Origin: Bryum argenteum
Taxonomy: Eukaryota > Streptophyta > Bryopsida > Bryales > Bryaceae
Reading direction: 5' to 3'
Length of the DNA: 64,000 bases
Assembly (NCBI GenBank): GCA_037043015.1
Contig: CM073321.1
Coordinates: forward strand, 15,993,001 to 16,057,000
The first letter of the stretch is position 1. Every line of letters begins with the position of its first letter. The notes below the pieces were generated by a model. The model had not been told where the DNA came from. It ran no database searches and saw only the letters and a list, made by a program, of their open reading frames with translations. Positions 33,422-43,157 of the stretch are shown here, piece by piece. Both the position numbers and the translations under genes were made by a program.

Positions 33422-33522
33422 CCCAGGGAGCCCCTTACATGCAGCAAGGTTGTAGACGCCCTAGGAGTCCAGCCACCAAAGAAAGGGAAGCAATGGCCAA
33501 AAGACGGGCACGAAATTTATAG

Positions 33523-34090
33523 AATGAAGCATATGCGATGCAGCAAATTGCCCCTGACGAGGGCAGACAGATAAGGTACCCCATCCTCATTTCTTTCTAC
33601 AAATAGTTTCTTTTAGCATATAATATTTTTAACACGTTCACTACAAAAATATGGTTTTCTTTAGGTATTTTAGAAAGGATAATCACTTCCTTATATAAAC
33701 TTAAGAGGGTTAATGTAGATGATAACATGCAGACTCGTTACCCCTATATTTTATTTGTAGGATTCTTTCATAATTTTAAGGTTCTTATTTAGTAATACAA
33801 GTACAACAATCTAATTCTCGTATTTTATTTATTTACATTCGACTTATTATTCAAAGTTTGAAAGTAATAAAACTTTTCCAAGAAAACCCGTAGCATGTAG
33901 ATTCGTTTTGTACACAAGTTATACAAGTTATAAATATCAGCATCATATTTATAGGTTTCCTTATTAAGATTTAAGAATATGTTTCCTCACCTTTGCTTTC
34001 CTACCAATTAATCAAAGTTTTTACCATAGAATAAATTTAACTAACAAAACAAAAACAAAAAAAACAAAAAAATATATAAATTTTAGAAAA
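33523..34090. other. AT-rich interval, no feature
   Basis: No frames or repeats of note. It is the left flank of the GC-rich start of the ParB element. Confidence 0.35.
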
Positions 34091-34094
34091 ATTA

Positions 34095-34614
34095 AGAGAT
34101 AACGACGAACCCGGGCAGCTCGGGCAGCCCAAGCAGGTCAAAGTAGCTCGGGCAGGCCAAGCAGTACCGAAAGGCCTGGCAGGCCGGGCAGTCTCGAAAG
34201 GCCGAGCAGGCCGGGCAGCGACGAAAGGCGGCGGTCGGGCTGGGGCAGGGCGGGAGCGGCCTCACGTCAGCTCATTGCGCCTTCCACCCCCCGCCCAGCT
34301 CCCGCGCCAGTTCATCGCTCGTTGTTGCTCATCGTTTTGTTGCGTTTCTTCTGCCTGCTCCAAGCTTCCGCCTCCTCCGTGTTTGCGCATGCTCTCCGTG
34401 TTTGCGCCTCCTCCGTGTTTGCACATGCTCCGCCTTCTTCCTCTTTCTTGTGTTCATTCAGCCGCGCCCTAAGCGAATTTCTGCTGCACGTTCTCTGCGC
34501 TTTTCTTCCTCTTCCGAATTTTCACTTTGTTGCTGCGGCTCGCCCATCTCTTGCCTGCATTACGACGCAAGCATCGTTGCTGCATCTTCAGGGCAATTTT
34601 TGTCCACCTTCATT
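34095..34614 (+). other. GC-rich left end and 5' leader exon of the ParB element
   Basis: 34095-34270 is a run of GGGCAGSCC, GGCAGGCC and CGAAAGGC words resembling 9060-9180 in front of DUF7869 copy 1. A pyrimidine-rich leader follows. The sequence CATT|GTAAGT at 34614/34615 is a strong splice donor. Frames of 65-98 aa inside are Cys/Ser/Pro low-complexity, and I treat the exon as untranslated leader. Confidence 0.5.
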
Positions 34615-34794
34615 GTAAGTTGTTAGTTCTGGCTTTTTAGGTTTTGGATTGAGTTGGCATTTTCATAGCATTTTCAGTACATTGCAGGGCACAATGTCAT
34701 GAAAAATTGCTCGCAGTGTAATGGGGGTCTTCCAATTTGTATTCTTTGCTTCAAAATTTGTGTTTTTCCGCTCAAATGCGCTCATTTCAACTTT

Positions 34795-34880
34795 CAGCTC
34801 ATTTAGCTCGATGCCCATTTAGCTCGATGCCCATTCAGCTCGATGCCCATTTAGCTCGATGCCCATTTAGATCGATGCCT
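34795..34880 (+). repeat. Half-site repeats TTTAGCTCGATGCCCA
   Basis: Five tandem 16-bp units of TTTAGCTCGATGCCCA, i.e. single arms of the palindrome without their inverted partner. They lie immediately upstream of the full palindromes. Confidence 0.85.
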
Positions 34881-34927
34881 GATTAATTAGAATAATAATT
34901 ATCATTCTCTAGGGCAACCCAAGCCCA

Positions 34928-35691
34928 ATTAGCTCGAGTCGAGCTAAATGGGCTCGAACCTCGTTTCAAGGCAAGCCCATTTAGCTCGACTCAAGCTAAA
35001 TGGACTCAATACTATGGTTGAGGTCCTGCCCATTTAGCTCGACTCGAGCTAAATGGGCTTGGACTACAGCCAAGTAGTGAGCCCATTTAGCTCGAGTCGA
35101 GCTAAATAGGCATAACCTGAGACAAAAAAGCAAGCCCATTTAGCTCGACTCGAGCTAAATGAGCCTGACCTGAATCAAGGTCCGAGACCATTTAGCTCAA
35201 GTCGAGCTAAATGGACTTGAGCTGAAGCCAAGTAGAGAGCCCATTTAGCTAGACTCAAGCTAAATGGTCTCGGACCTTGATTGAGATCAGGCCCATTTAG
35301 CTCGAGTCGAGCTAAATGCGCTCTCTACTTGGCTTCAGCTCAAGCCCATTTAGCTTGACTCGAGCTAAATGGTCTCGGACCTTGATTCAGGTCAGGCCCA
35401 TTTAGCTCGAGTCGAGCTAAATGAGCTTGGACTGGAGCCAGGTAGAGATCCCATTTAGCTCGACTCGAGCTAAATGGGCTGAGTACTTGGATCCAGTCCA
35501 GGCTCATTTTGCTCGACTCATGCTGAATGGTGGCGAACCACGATCATAGGTCAAGGCCACTTAGCTCGACTCGAGCTAAATGGTCGCTAACCTCCTTTTG
35601 TGGTCAAGAATAGGAAATCTTCTCAAGAATATGAATTCTACGCAAAGAATAGTAATTCCGCTCAATCCGATTTAGCTCTACTCGAGCTAAC
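34928..35691. repeat. Array of 14 palindromes with 52-53 bp spacing
   Basis: Each unit is the 10-bp arm TTTAGCTCGA, one central C or G, and the inverted arm. Centres are at 34938, 34990, 35043, 35096, 35149, 35201, 35254, 35306, 35359, 35411, 35464, 35517 and 35570, then 35681. The first 13 average 52.67 bp apart, close to five helical turns. The roughly 31-bp spacers fall into related types in both orientations: the spacer after 35149 is the reverse complement of those after 35254 and 35359, and the one after 35201 is the reverse complement of that after 35306. Confidence 0.95.
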
Positions 35692-35941
35692 TGATCTCGC
35701 CACTAAATCAAGACTTGCAATTTATACTTCTCTGATGTGCGTGAATATTACATGAATCTTACATGGGGTTTTTTTTGAATGACAGTGATGCCGAGAACCA
35801 AGCAAACTGCCAGAATTGTTCAGATGGCTGCGAGTGCACCTGCCGAGTCTGAAGTTGAAGTCGAGATGGAAGCGGAAGAGCAGCAGTCTGTTCCTGAGGT
35901 AATACTCCACCTCATATCTATATGCCCAATTGATGTGTCCA

Positions 35942-35962
35942 TTTAGCTCGAGTCGAGCTAAT
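35942..35962. repeat. Palindrome in intron 2 of the ParB gene
   Basis: Arms TTTAGCTCGA and TCGAGCTAAT, centre 35952, inside the 92-bp intron 35899-35990. Confidence 0.8.
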
Positions 35963-37401
35963 TCGTCATCCGTAAATTTGTTATCCATAGGTCACTTACA
36001 ACATGCAAGCACTGGAGGGATTCCTTGCTCCAGTCGAACTCGAAGCAGCAGACAACCCGCTTGCATCTATTGCTGAGGACGTGCAATGGGGGAGGCTGTG
36101 GACCCCCAAGAGAAATTCCATCAACTCTTGGTCTACTCGTCTGATGAACAAGACCCATTTCTTTTTCTACCAACAATCAGGGTCTCATGGGGCATTTCTA
36201 CCTCTGTGCCTTGATGCATTCATCGGTCTTGTTACTTATGAAGACGCATACTTCCTGATCAAGTTCGAAGCAGTAGAGGTCGAAGGTTCCGTCTTCACTA
36301 TTGTTTTTCCCCCCAATGAAGTCCGTTTCTCCCATGACTTCATCCGCAATTATATGGTCGACAAGGTGGATATCACTCAGTTTCATTATATCGACACGAG
36401 ATTGCAGCCCAATGTTTCTTCGCCAAAAGCCTTCGTGAGATCGTACATTCCATACACTGCACAGATTTGGAAGGCTCTGTCTGATTTCGAAACTGCGAAG
36501 AAGAAAGGCAAGGCTCCGATGAAACGGTCCGGGAGTCAACTGTTGCAGGCTCCATCCGAGAATGATTCGTCGGATCTAGGCACTCCAGAGGGAAGTCTAG
36601 GCGGGCAGTGATCGAAGCGGCCAAACCCGATCTCATCCAGTTCTGGCTCCGAAAGGAGCAAATCCTCCGGCAGCGCACTAACTTTTATGAACCCTACAAT
36701 GAACGTGGCTGTCTCGAAGAAGGAGATCAAGTATGAGGAAGCGACGAAGTCTCTGAAGGACTATTGGGACAATTGTGCAAAGTGTTATGTCTTCGGTCGG
36801 GACAATCTGCTTGACGTGTCGATTGACCTGCTCGACCTTGCAGAACCAAGGTTTATCGTGCGATCTCTGGAAACGACTGGAATTGCACATTACAAGAACA
36901 TCTTGATGAATTCCCTCGATGTTACTTCCAGGCAAACCATCATCATTATGCCGAAGATTAATGATGAGCCTGAGATGTGGGATTGGGAAGATCTGGTCCA
37001 ATCTTGTCGGTTCCGAATTATCGACGGGCAGCACCACGTTGAGGCTGGGAAACAGTTGATTCGTGACAAGAAGGTCGACGAAGAAAAGATCCTTGCCCTT
37101 CAGACATAAAAAGCCCATGTTGTGTGGCATTCGGACATTAGCAAGATTCTGGACGTGTCGGCCATGGCAAACAAGACGAACAATGCTGGCACGTTCATTC
37201 CTTCCTGGGCAACGAAAATCATGGGCGCTAGAAAGGTTTGGGAAGACTATGGCCGCCCTCTAAAACTGAAGAAGCCACACCGACGTGAAACACCGGTCGA
37301 AGTAGATAACCGTAAGCGTTATGAGGTATGAGATTACTTGTTCATTTCTGCTTCTGGTTGGCGTAGTTTGTATTGTTTGTCGACGTTTTCGGGGATGTCG
37401 T

Positions 37402-37422
37402 TTTAGCTCGACTCGAGCTAAA
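37402..37422. repeat. Palindrome in intron 3 of the ParB gene
   Basis: A perfect 21-bp palindrome centred at 37412, inside the 138-bp intron 37326-37463. Confidence 0.9.
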
Positions 37423-38843
37423 ACAACATAGCTTGTTTCTTTATTCATTTGGCTTTGGTGCAGGTATTCGCGGCTGCTATGGTAAAGAGGTTCATAAGCA
37501 TCAACACAAACGCGAAGGACAAGATCATCAGACCGTCCGACCTTCGCAACGAGCTCCTGACCATCACATCTCCGGACAACGTCTACGAGTTGTGGAAGAG
37601 GTTCATCACCGACTACAGACTTGGAGAGCTCATCGACCCCGACACCGAGCTCCCATTCAATCAGGCGAAGGATCGGGAAACCGCTGCAAAGGACTTGAGC
37701 AGGGAGTTCTTCAAGGGAATGGGTCAGTTAGACGCAGAGGACCTCGAGGTGTTGGCGCAGCACTTGCTGAACGAGACTCCGGATCGGACATTGCCGTACC
37801 CGAAGGTGGCCGTGAGGAAGCCTCCGAAGAAATACTTCCAGTGTATGAGTGCGAAGCAGTGGGTCGAGAATCGGAAGAGGAAGAACACTGTCGCAAAGGA
37901 ATTGCACAACCTCAAGCCCTCGTTGGGTTTGTTCGACTCCGATTGGCAATTCGACGTCGACAACTGGAAGAAATTTAAGATGGACTACAATCTGACTCGT
38001 CAGACTATGTCCATGCTTCTCTCTGTCCCGAGCGACTCGTTCTTCACCCTCTACCGCCAAAAGCAGACGAAGAATAGGAGTGCAGCAGAGATTTCGGAAT
38101 ATGCAGCCAAGTTCTTCAAGAAGTTCCTGGGTGTCAAAGGGACGTTTGAACCTCTTGCACCGATTGTTTACACGCGGCTCTTTTACTCTTCCGAATTCAA
38201 ATTCGGGATTTGGGACAAGGAATTCGCCTGGAACCAATCTAGCAAGTGTGACATCGGCTTGATAGATTTGCGATCTGTCCCTGGTAGTGGAAGTAGAGTG
38301 GACGACACGGAGAGTCCATACTTCCAAGAATTCCTTGATGTGTGGGCGAACACCGTAACCGATCCTCACATCAAGAATCCCTAGGTCTGGATGTTCATCA
38401 CGTCCAACGTCGACCGTCACTGCCAGGCAGTGGTTTACGTCGAGAAGAAGTTGAAGGACGAGTACGCTCGCAAGGCAGCCAACTACATGCCTTGCAGCAA
38501 CGAGCGTTTCAATGGCATAGGAGAGGGAAAAGCTTCAGAGAAGCACTTGCTCCCCCTCCTCTTCCTTGTCAAGAGGAGCAGCCATGCTCAGAGTGTGTTG
38601 AGTACAATATTTCTGTATTCTACGCGCTAGAGTTGCCCCTCTACTCGAAGCCCGGCGCGTACAGAGAACACGACCTTGGTCTCAGTCACGCGGAGCTGCG
38701 ATTGGAGTTCTACTGTCGGGTGATGAAGATGTTTTCATCTCCGGGAGGGAAGTTCTTATCGATAATGGGTGGCACAAAGCCAATGTTGGCTGGAATTGTA
38801 AGTACCTCGCACCATTCCTTTAATTGCAAACTGCATACGCTCG

Positions 38844-39143
38844 TTTAGCTCCAGTCGAGCTAAACGGTCTCATGCATGTTTAGCTCGACTTGAGCTAAAC
38901 GGTCTCATGCTCGTTTAGCTCGACTTGAGCTAATCGGTCTCATGCTCGTTTAGCTCGACTTGAGCTAAACGGTCTCATGCTCGTTTAGCTCGACTTGAGC
39001 TAAACGGTCTCATGCTCGTTTAGCTCGACTCAAGCTAAAAGGTCTCATGCTCGTTTAGCTCGAGTCGAGCTAAACAGTCTCATGCTTAAATTTTTTCATT
39101 CTTTATATTTCGTCCATGGCCTTTTAGCTCGAGTCGAGCTATT
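38844..39143. repeat. Second palindrome array, exact 35-bp period
   Basis: Seven palindromes centred at 38854, 38889, 38924, 38959, 38994, 39029 and 39064, separated by CGGTCTCATGCTCG. An eighth is centred at 39133. All lie within the intron 38798-39186 of the ParB/methyltransferase-like gene. Units are mostly the TTTAGCTCGACTTGAGC type. Confidence 0.95.
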
Positions 39144-39423
39144 TCGTCTTCGTCTTCTTATAAGTTTCTGTCTCCTTCTAAAACAGATGTGCCAGGTTGA
39201 GACATATGTTGTTGTCAGCGAGAACGAGGCGGATGCTTATAAGAATGTTGCGGCAGACTACCAACATCGGGACTACAACGATATCAACGTCGCAGCCTTC
39301 TGCTGAAGGGAAAAGGGAAAGAAGAGGAAGTCGAAGAAGTAGTCCACCCGGCCTCTAAGCGACGACTCTTCAGCTTTGGAGCACTAGCGTGAAGATGAAG
39401 GTAGTCCTTCTTCTCCGGCGGGG

Positions 39424-41128
39424 ATGAATTCCCCCATGGATTCAACTGTTCCTCTGGTGTCTCCTCCCGCAATTGACTGGGCTGCGCTGGCAATTCCGTC
39501 CAGTACTGCTCGTGCTCCTCCTCGTGGTCGTGGTATTGCTCGTGCTCCCCCTCAGGGTCGTGGAAGCGGTCGAGCTCGGTCTTCAGCGTCTCATGGCCGT
39601 GGTACAGCACGGGCCTCCCCGCGCGAATCTGCAAAGCGTTCTTCTTCTGAGGCGCGAGCTGGAGAGGCTTCTCGGTCAAGAAGCGCTTCAGTGCCTCAAG
39701 CAGAGAGGGTGCTCGAAGCCAACTATGGTGCCTGCGATGTCGTCGGGGACATTCAGAGCCCCCCCCCTCCAGCGCCTGCGTCGTCTTCGTCCATCGGAGG
39801 AGGATTTAGCTTGAGTCGAGCTAAACCAGCAATCTCCTGGGTCGTCGATCTTGGGGCCGCTGGGACTCCGGTTCAACACAGGGTTCCACCCTTGGGTTTT
39901 CGAAGGGAGATTCGTTCAAAGAACTCGAATGATCACATCTACCGGGAACTCTTTGGCGAAGAGGATGTAGTACCTGGGCAAGAGGGACTGCCACGGGATG
40001 CACCAACATCCCACAGCTCTGACTCGTCAGACAATGACGATGTTGAGGGTTCGAGCGATGGCGACGGCGACGACGATGACCGCGCAGATGATGCTGACCT
40101 CGCGGCCATGACCTTAGGCGACGAGGTGGCTCCTGATCCATCCCAGGAGGAGACTACTTTGGTGCCTGCTCCCCAATGTCTGCAAAGCGCACCCCGGAGG
40201 CAGATTGAGAAGGGGAACTACGACAAATGGTTTGTGAAAGGAGTCTGGAAGCCCGAAGACGAGCCAGAGGATAACAAAGTAATCCGGTATTACGACTTCT
40301 CGGAGGAGCCTAGTTCTCCAAAGCCCAAAAGCGATGACGAGGATCCTCTACTTACTGTCGGGCCCAAGGAACCTGGGGAGCCTTCACAACCACCAGTGAA
40401 GCTGGAAATCGTCGCCCCTATGCTCACGAAGGATCAGAAGCGAGCACAAAAGCGGCAAGAGAAAGAGGCGCAGAAGGCTCGCAAGGCAAAGGAAGAAGCG
40501 GAGGAGGAGAAGCAAAGGTTAGCAGACATCGCAGCCGCGAATGCTCGAGTGGACAGATTGGAGTCCACATTCTTGAGCTCTCAGTGTGAAACCCGCATGG
40601 CACTGGGCAAGATGGAGCAGATGTTTCAATCATTCGGAAATATCTTATCCCAACTGCCTAATATTCTTGTCCCCATTGCCTCCATCAACCCCGATCAACC
40701 TCGCCTCAGCATCTGTGATGCGAGTCTAACAGCCATCGTCACGCCTCCACAACCTCCTCATGTTGCTGAACCGGAGATCGCACCGCGCCCCATACCCCTC
40801 GAGATTTCGGATAAGCCGGCTAAAGGGGATGATGTCCCGACTGAGGCAGCGCCGACGTCGACCCATCAAACCTCTGCTGTCGCATTGGGGGAGCATGCAG
40901 AGGTTGTCCCTTCCCATGACTCTCCCGTGGCTGCTACCGAGACGGCTATAACTTCACCGGTAAATCCAGAGGTTAGTTACTATCATTTCCTTCTCTTTGT
41001 CTTTGTGATCGTTGCTGGTTATGGCAGTTGCTCTGCTATTCCCTCATGTCTTGAAGTTTTCGCATTTCGTAATCTTAAAGCCGGCGCTCCTTGTTTGACA
41101 GGAGTCCGGCACCGATGGCGGCGAGTAG
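39424..41128 (+). CDS. RG-rich, acidic and coiled-coil protein of the ParB element
   Basis: ATG at 39424; exon 1 to 40971, intron 40972-41101 (GTTAGT...TTGACAG), and exon 2 encoding ESGTDGGE with a stop at 41128. This gives 524 codons with no interruption. Residues about 30-80 are Arg/Gly/Ser-rich with RGRG repeats. Residues about 195-225 are acidic (DNDDVEGSSDGDGDDDD). Residues about 335-390 form a charged coiled coil (KDQKRAQKRQEKEAQKARK). The protein resembles nucleic-acid-binding scaffold or gag-like accessory proteins, but no family is recognised. It starts 30 bp after the ParB gene ends. One palindrome lies inside exon 1 at 39805-39825 and is translated (FSLSRAK). Confidence 0.55.
39805..39825. 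repeat. Palindrome inside a coding exon
   Basis: Arms TTTAGCTTGA and TCGAGCTAAA, centre 39815, in frame within the RG-rich gene. Confidence 0.8.
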
Positions 41129-41217
41129 GTCGACGAGTAGTCTCCGAATTATTGGATGTTGTTTTGCCTTTTGTACATAGTACATTTATAATCGTTGTAC
41201 TTATTGAAAAATCATTC

Positions 41218-41223
41218 AATAAA
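41218..41223 (+). terminator. Polyadenylation signal AATAAA
   Basis: AATAAA lies 90 bp after the stop of the RG-rich gene in a T-rich context, a normal distance for a plant 3' UTR. Confidence 0.5.
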
Positions 41224-41274
41224 ATTGAGACTCTTTTATTTCACATCACTTTTTGTCTTCAGTGAGTCGGCGTC

Positions 41275-42334
41275 CTTCTCATTACAAGGCCCTAAACATC
41301 GTCGTTTTCTACCAGGCCCCCCTTCTAAATACCTTGTTCCGTCCGATTGCTTCAAAATCCCCCACCAACCACCTCATATTACCTCTGGGTGTTGCGGTTC
41401 AATACCCAATCAGTGCTGGCAGTTCTTTGCATACTTCAGCATTTTGCAAGGTACACACCCTCTTGTTTTAATACCGTTTGCTATTGTTACGTGTTCCCTC
41501 ACTGCAGGCAGGACCGTCCAAACAGCCCAAACAACGTATCTCGCCCGAGCTACCCATTACGCATATCTCCCGCAGTCTTTTACGATCCAAGCCCAAGTGG
41601 TTGAATGTGATGTTGGAGTTGGACGGGGTTCTACATTTGATGGCCTCTGTGTCTACCCCAACGCCTGCAGAGTGCCTATCTTTTCCGGATCCCAATAATC
41701 CTCCAGTGTTTTCCTCCACCGTCCCAACCTTAGTTGCCGGCAGGGTCGTCTACTGTCGTCCCGGGTTGACCGGGTTCCTTCGCTTACTAAATTTGTTTTG
41801 CCACATCCACGTCTGGAGTACCCTAGAGCCTAAGGTTGTCCATGGACTCTGCTCCATTTTGTTCTCGAAGTCAGACGCTGCCCCTGGACTTGTCTTGGCT
41901 TCCAACCAATGCGATAATCTGTTGTTGAAGAATTACGCATTCGCCAAGTACCCCGGCACAACAAATCCCATCCTCTTAAAATATCCTCGACGGCGGTTGT
42001 ATCCTAGGAAGGGTGCCAATTTCAATGACGATAACTTGCTCATTGTCGATTCCAAGCCCGAGACTTGCATTGCGGTTCCCACAAAGAACACACTTTTCAC
42101 TGTTCCGTAGAACCATTCCTGTCCGGAGGAGCCAAAGTCCGACTTATTAAAGAGGATAGGCGAGATATGTCTTGCCGTGCATTTGAATGGTCCTGAGAAT
42201 TTTCCCGAGACTATGCGCCATCATAGACCCACGCATAATGAACTGTCGAAGGACTCAGAGTTGTATAAGCTCTTGAGCCGTAATCTTCCATATTTGTGGA
42301 ATCAGGACCGAATCAGTGGGAAGAATTTGCCTTA
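41275..42334 (+). pseudogene. FCP1/SCP-like HAD phosphatase, degenerate
   Basis: An exon ending at 41450, an intron 41451-41511 (GTACAC...GGCAG), then an exon running in one frame to TAA 42332-42334 with a single in-frame TAG at 42108-42110. HAD features are the motif I region KWLNVMLELDGVLHL, CRPGLTGFLRLLNLF, the motif II-like VWSTLEP, and DDNLLIVDSKPE near the motif III/IV position. The FCP1 family uses DxDGT/V; here the nucleophile Asp is Glu (LELDG), so catalysis is doubtful even without the stop. The 5' end is uncertain because the frame opens inside the 3' UTR of the preceding gene. It is cargo of the same element. Confidence 0.65.
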
Positions 42335-42498
42335 AATTCTTTTATCAGTGGTATTATTTTGATTTTTACTCTAGAAACCTTATGTTTATCGGTTGCTTAG
42401 ATGGAGATATATCGTAGATCGATTGGTGAATCCCCCCCTCGACATACCTGATTAAATGCGTTGTTATATTGTGTACCTTTTTCATTGCAATTAGTGTC

Positions 42499-43157
42499 AT
42501 GGACTCACTTTCTAAAATGGGTGTGTTTATAAACCAGATTGCTGCTGTTGGACGTCAGCTCTCTCCACGTCCATCATGTGCTTTGCAAGCAAATCTTGTA
42601 ATTGGTCCTTCAACAGTGTCCGATGCTTCCATTACAAGTGAGGACTCCAGAACTTTCTCGGAACGAATGCGAGGACGATTGATCTACTGTGCTACGGACG
42701 ACGCGTCGGCTGTAGATTACACGAAGGAGGACATGGATAATGACGATGACGGTGTAGTAGACGGTCCCCCTATTCACATTCAACCAATTATTGCAACCTG
42801 CCATGATCGAATCGGTGTGATGACCCCGGTTGCAGCGGCACCCCAAGTTGAAGCTGTATTACGCAACCCCGTCGTCAATGGCCATGCCTATTTAGCTCAA
42901 TTTGAGCTAAATAGTTCCTTGCCAAATATTGTGGCTCATTGCTCCTTATCTCTTGGGGCAAACACTCGCGTTCATCCAACACGATTTTCGTCTGAGACTC
43001 ATCGTCTATTACGGAGACGTGCACCGAAGCGTCGTAGAAGTGGTGGGCTTATGGAGATGGACGAACCTGCCTTCTCTAAATACACACGTAGTGAGGACCC
43101 TGTATTCACTAAGAAAGATTCTTGTGGTGATACCTCCTCTCCGCCACGTCGTAATTG
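42499..43157 (+). CDS. Small acidic/basic protein of the ParB element, unrecognised
   Basis: ATG at 42499 follows a pyrimidine-rich stretch ending CAATTAGTGTC, so it may be preceded by an intron. The frame is open to 43188, but homology to gypsy RT starts at about 43158, so the natural 3' end is probably lost. It contains an acidic patch (KEDMDNDDDGVVDG) and a basic C-terminal RLLRRRAPKRRRSGG that could be a nuclear localisation signal. A palindrome with a central T sits in frame at 42891-42911 (YLAQFELN). No known domain. Confidence 0.4.
42891..42911. repeat. Palindrome inside the 42.5-kb reading frame
   Basis: Arms TTTAGCTCAA and TTGAGCTAAA around a central T, more diverged but still perfectly self-complementary, suggesting compensatory change or gene conversion between arms. 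Confidence 0.75.

Larger units (their letters stand above)
34615..35785 (+). other. 5' leader intron holding the main palindrome array
   Basis: Donor GTAAGT at 34615. The acceptor is TTTTTTTTGAATGACAG at 35785, two bases before the start codon of the ParB/methyltransferase-like gene. About 60% of the intron is repeat. The same architecture (long 5' intron full of TTTAG...GCTAAA repeats) occurs in DUF7869 copy 1. Confidence 0.6.
35788..39393 (+). pseudogene. ParB-like/DNA-methyltransferase-like fusion gene, copy in palindrome element
   Basis: Exons 35788-35898, 35991-37325, 37464-38797 and 39187-39393, all with GT-AG borders and phase 0. Exon 1 starts MPRTKQTAR, nearly the histone H3 tail. 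A ParB/Srx-like segment lies at about 36830-37070 (RFIVRSLETTGIAHYKN ... FRIIDGQHHVEAGKQLI). A methyltransferase-like C-terminus follows: CDIGLIDLRSVPGSG (motif IV position, no DPPY) and SPGGKFLSIMGGTKPMLAGI (motif I, G-rich loop), then VVVSENEADAYKNVAADY. In-frame stops TGA 36609, TAA 37107 and TAG 38382, plus frameshifts near 38600 and 39300, break it. Palindromes occur in every intron. The C-terminus after the last shift reads HPASKRRLFSFGALA. Confidence 0.7.

Noticed and set aside
34795..35691. CRISPR array
   Set aside because: Repeats are regularly spaced palindromes, but spacers are related to one another and inverted copies occur. There are no cas genes and the context is a eukaryotic intron.
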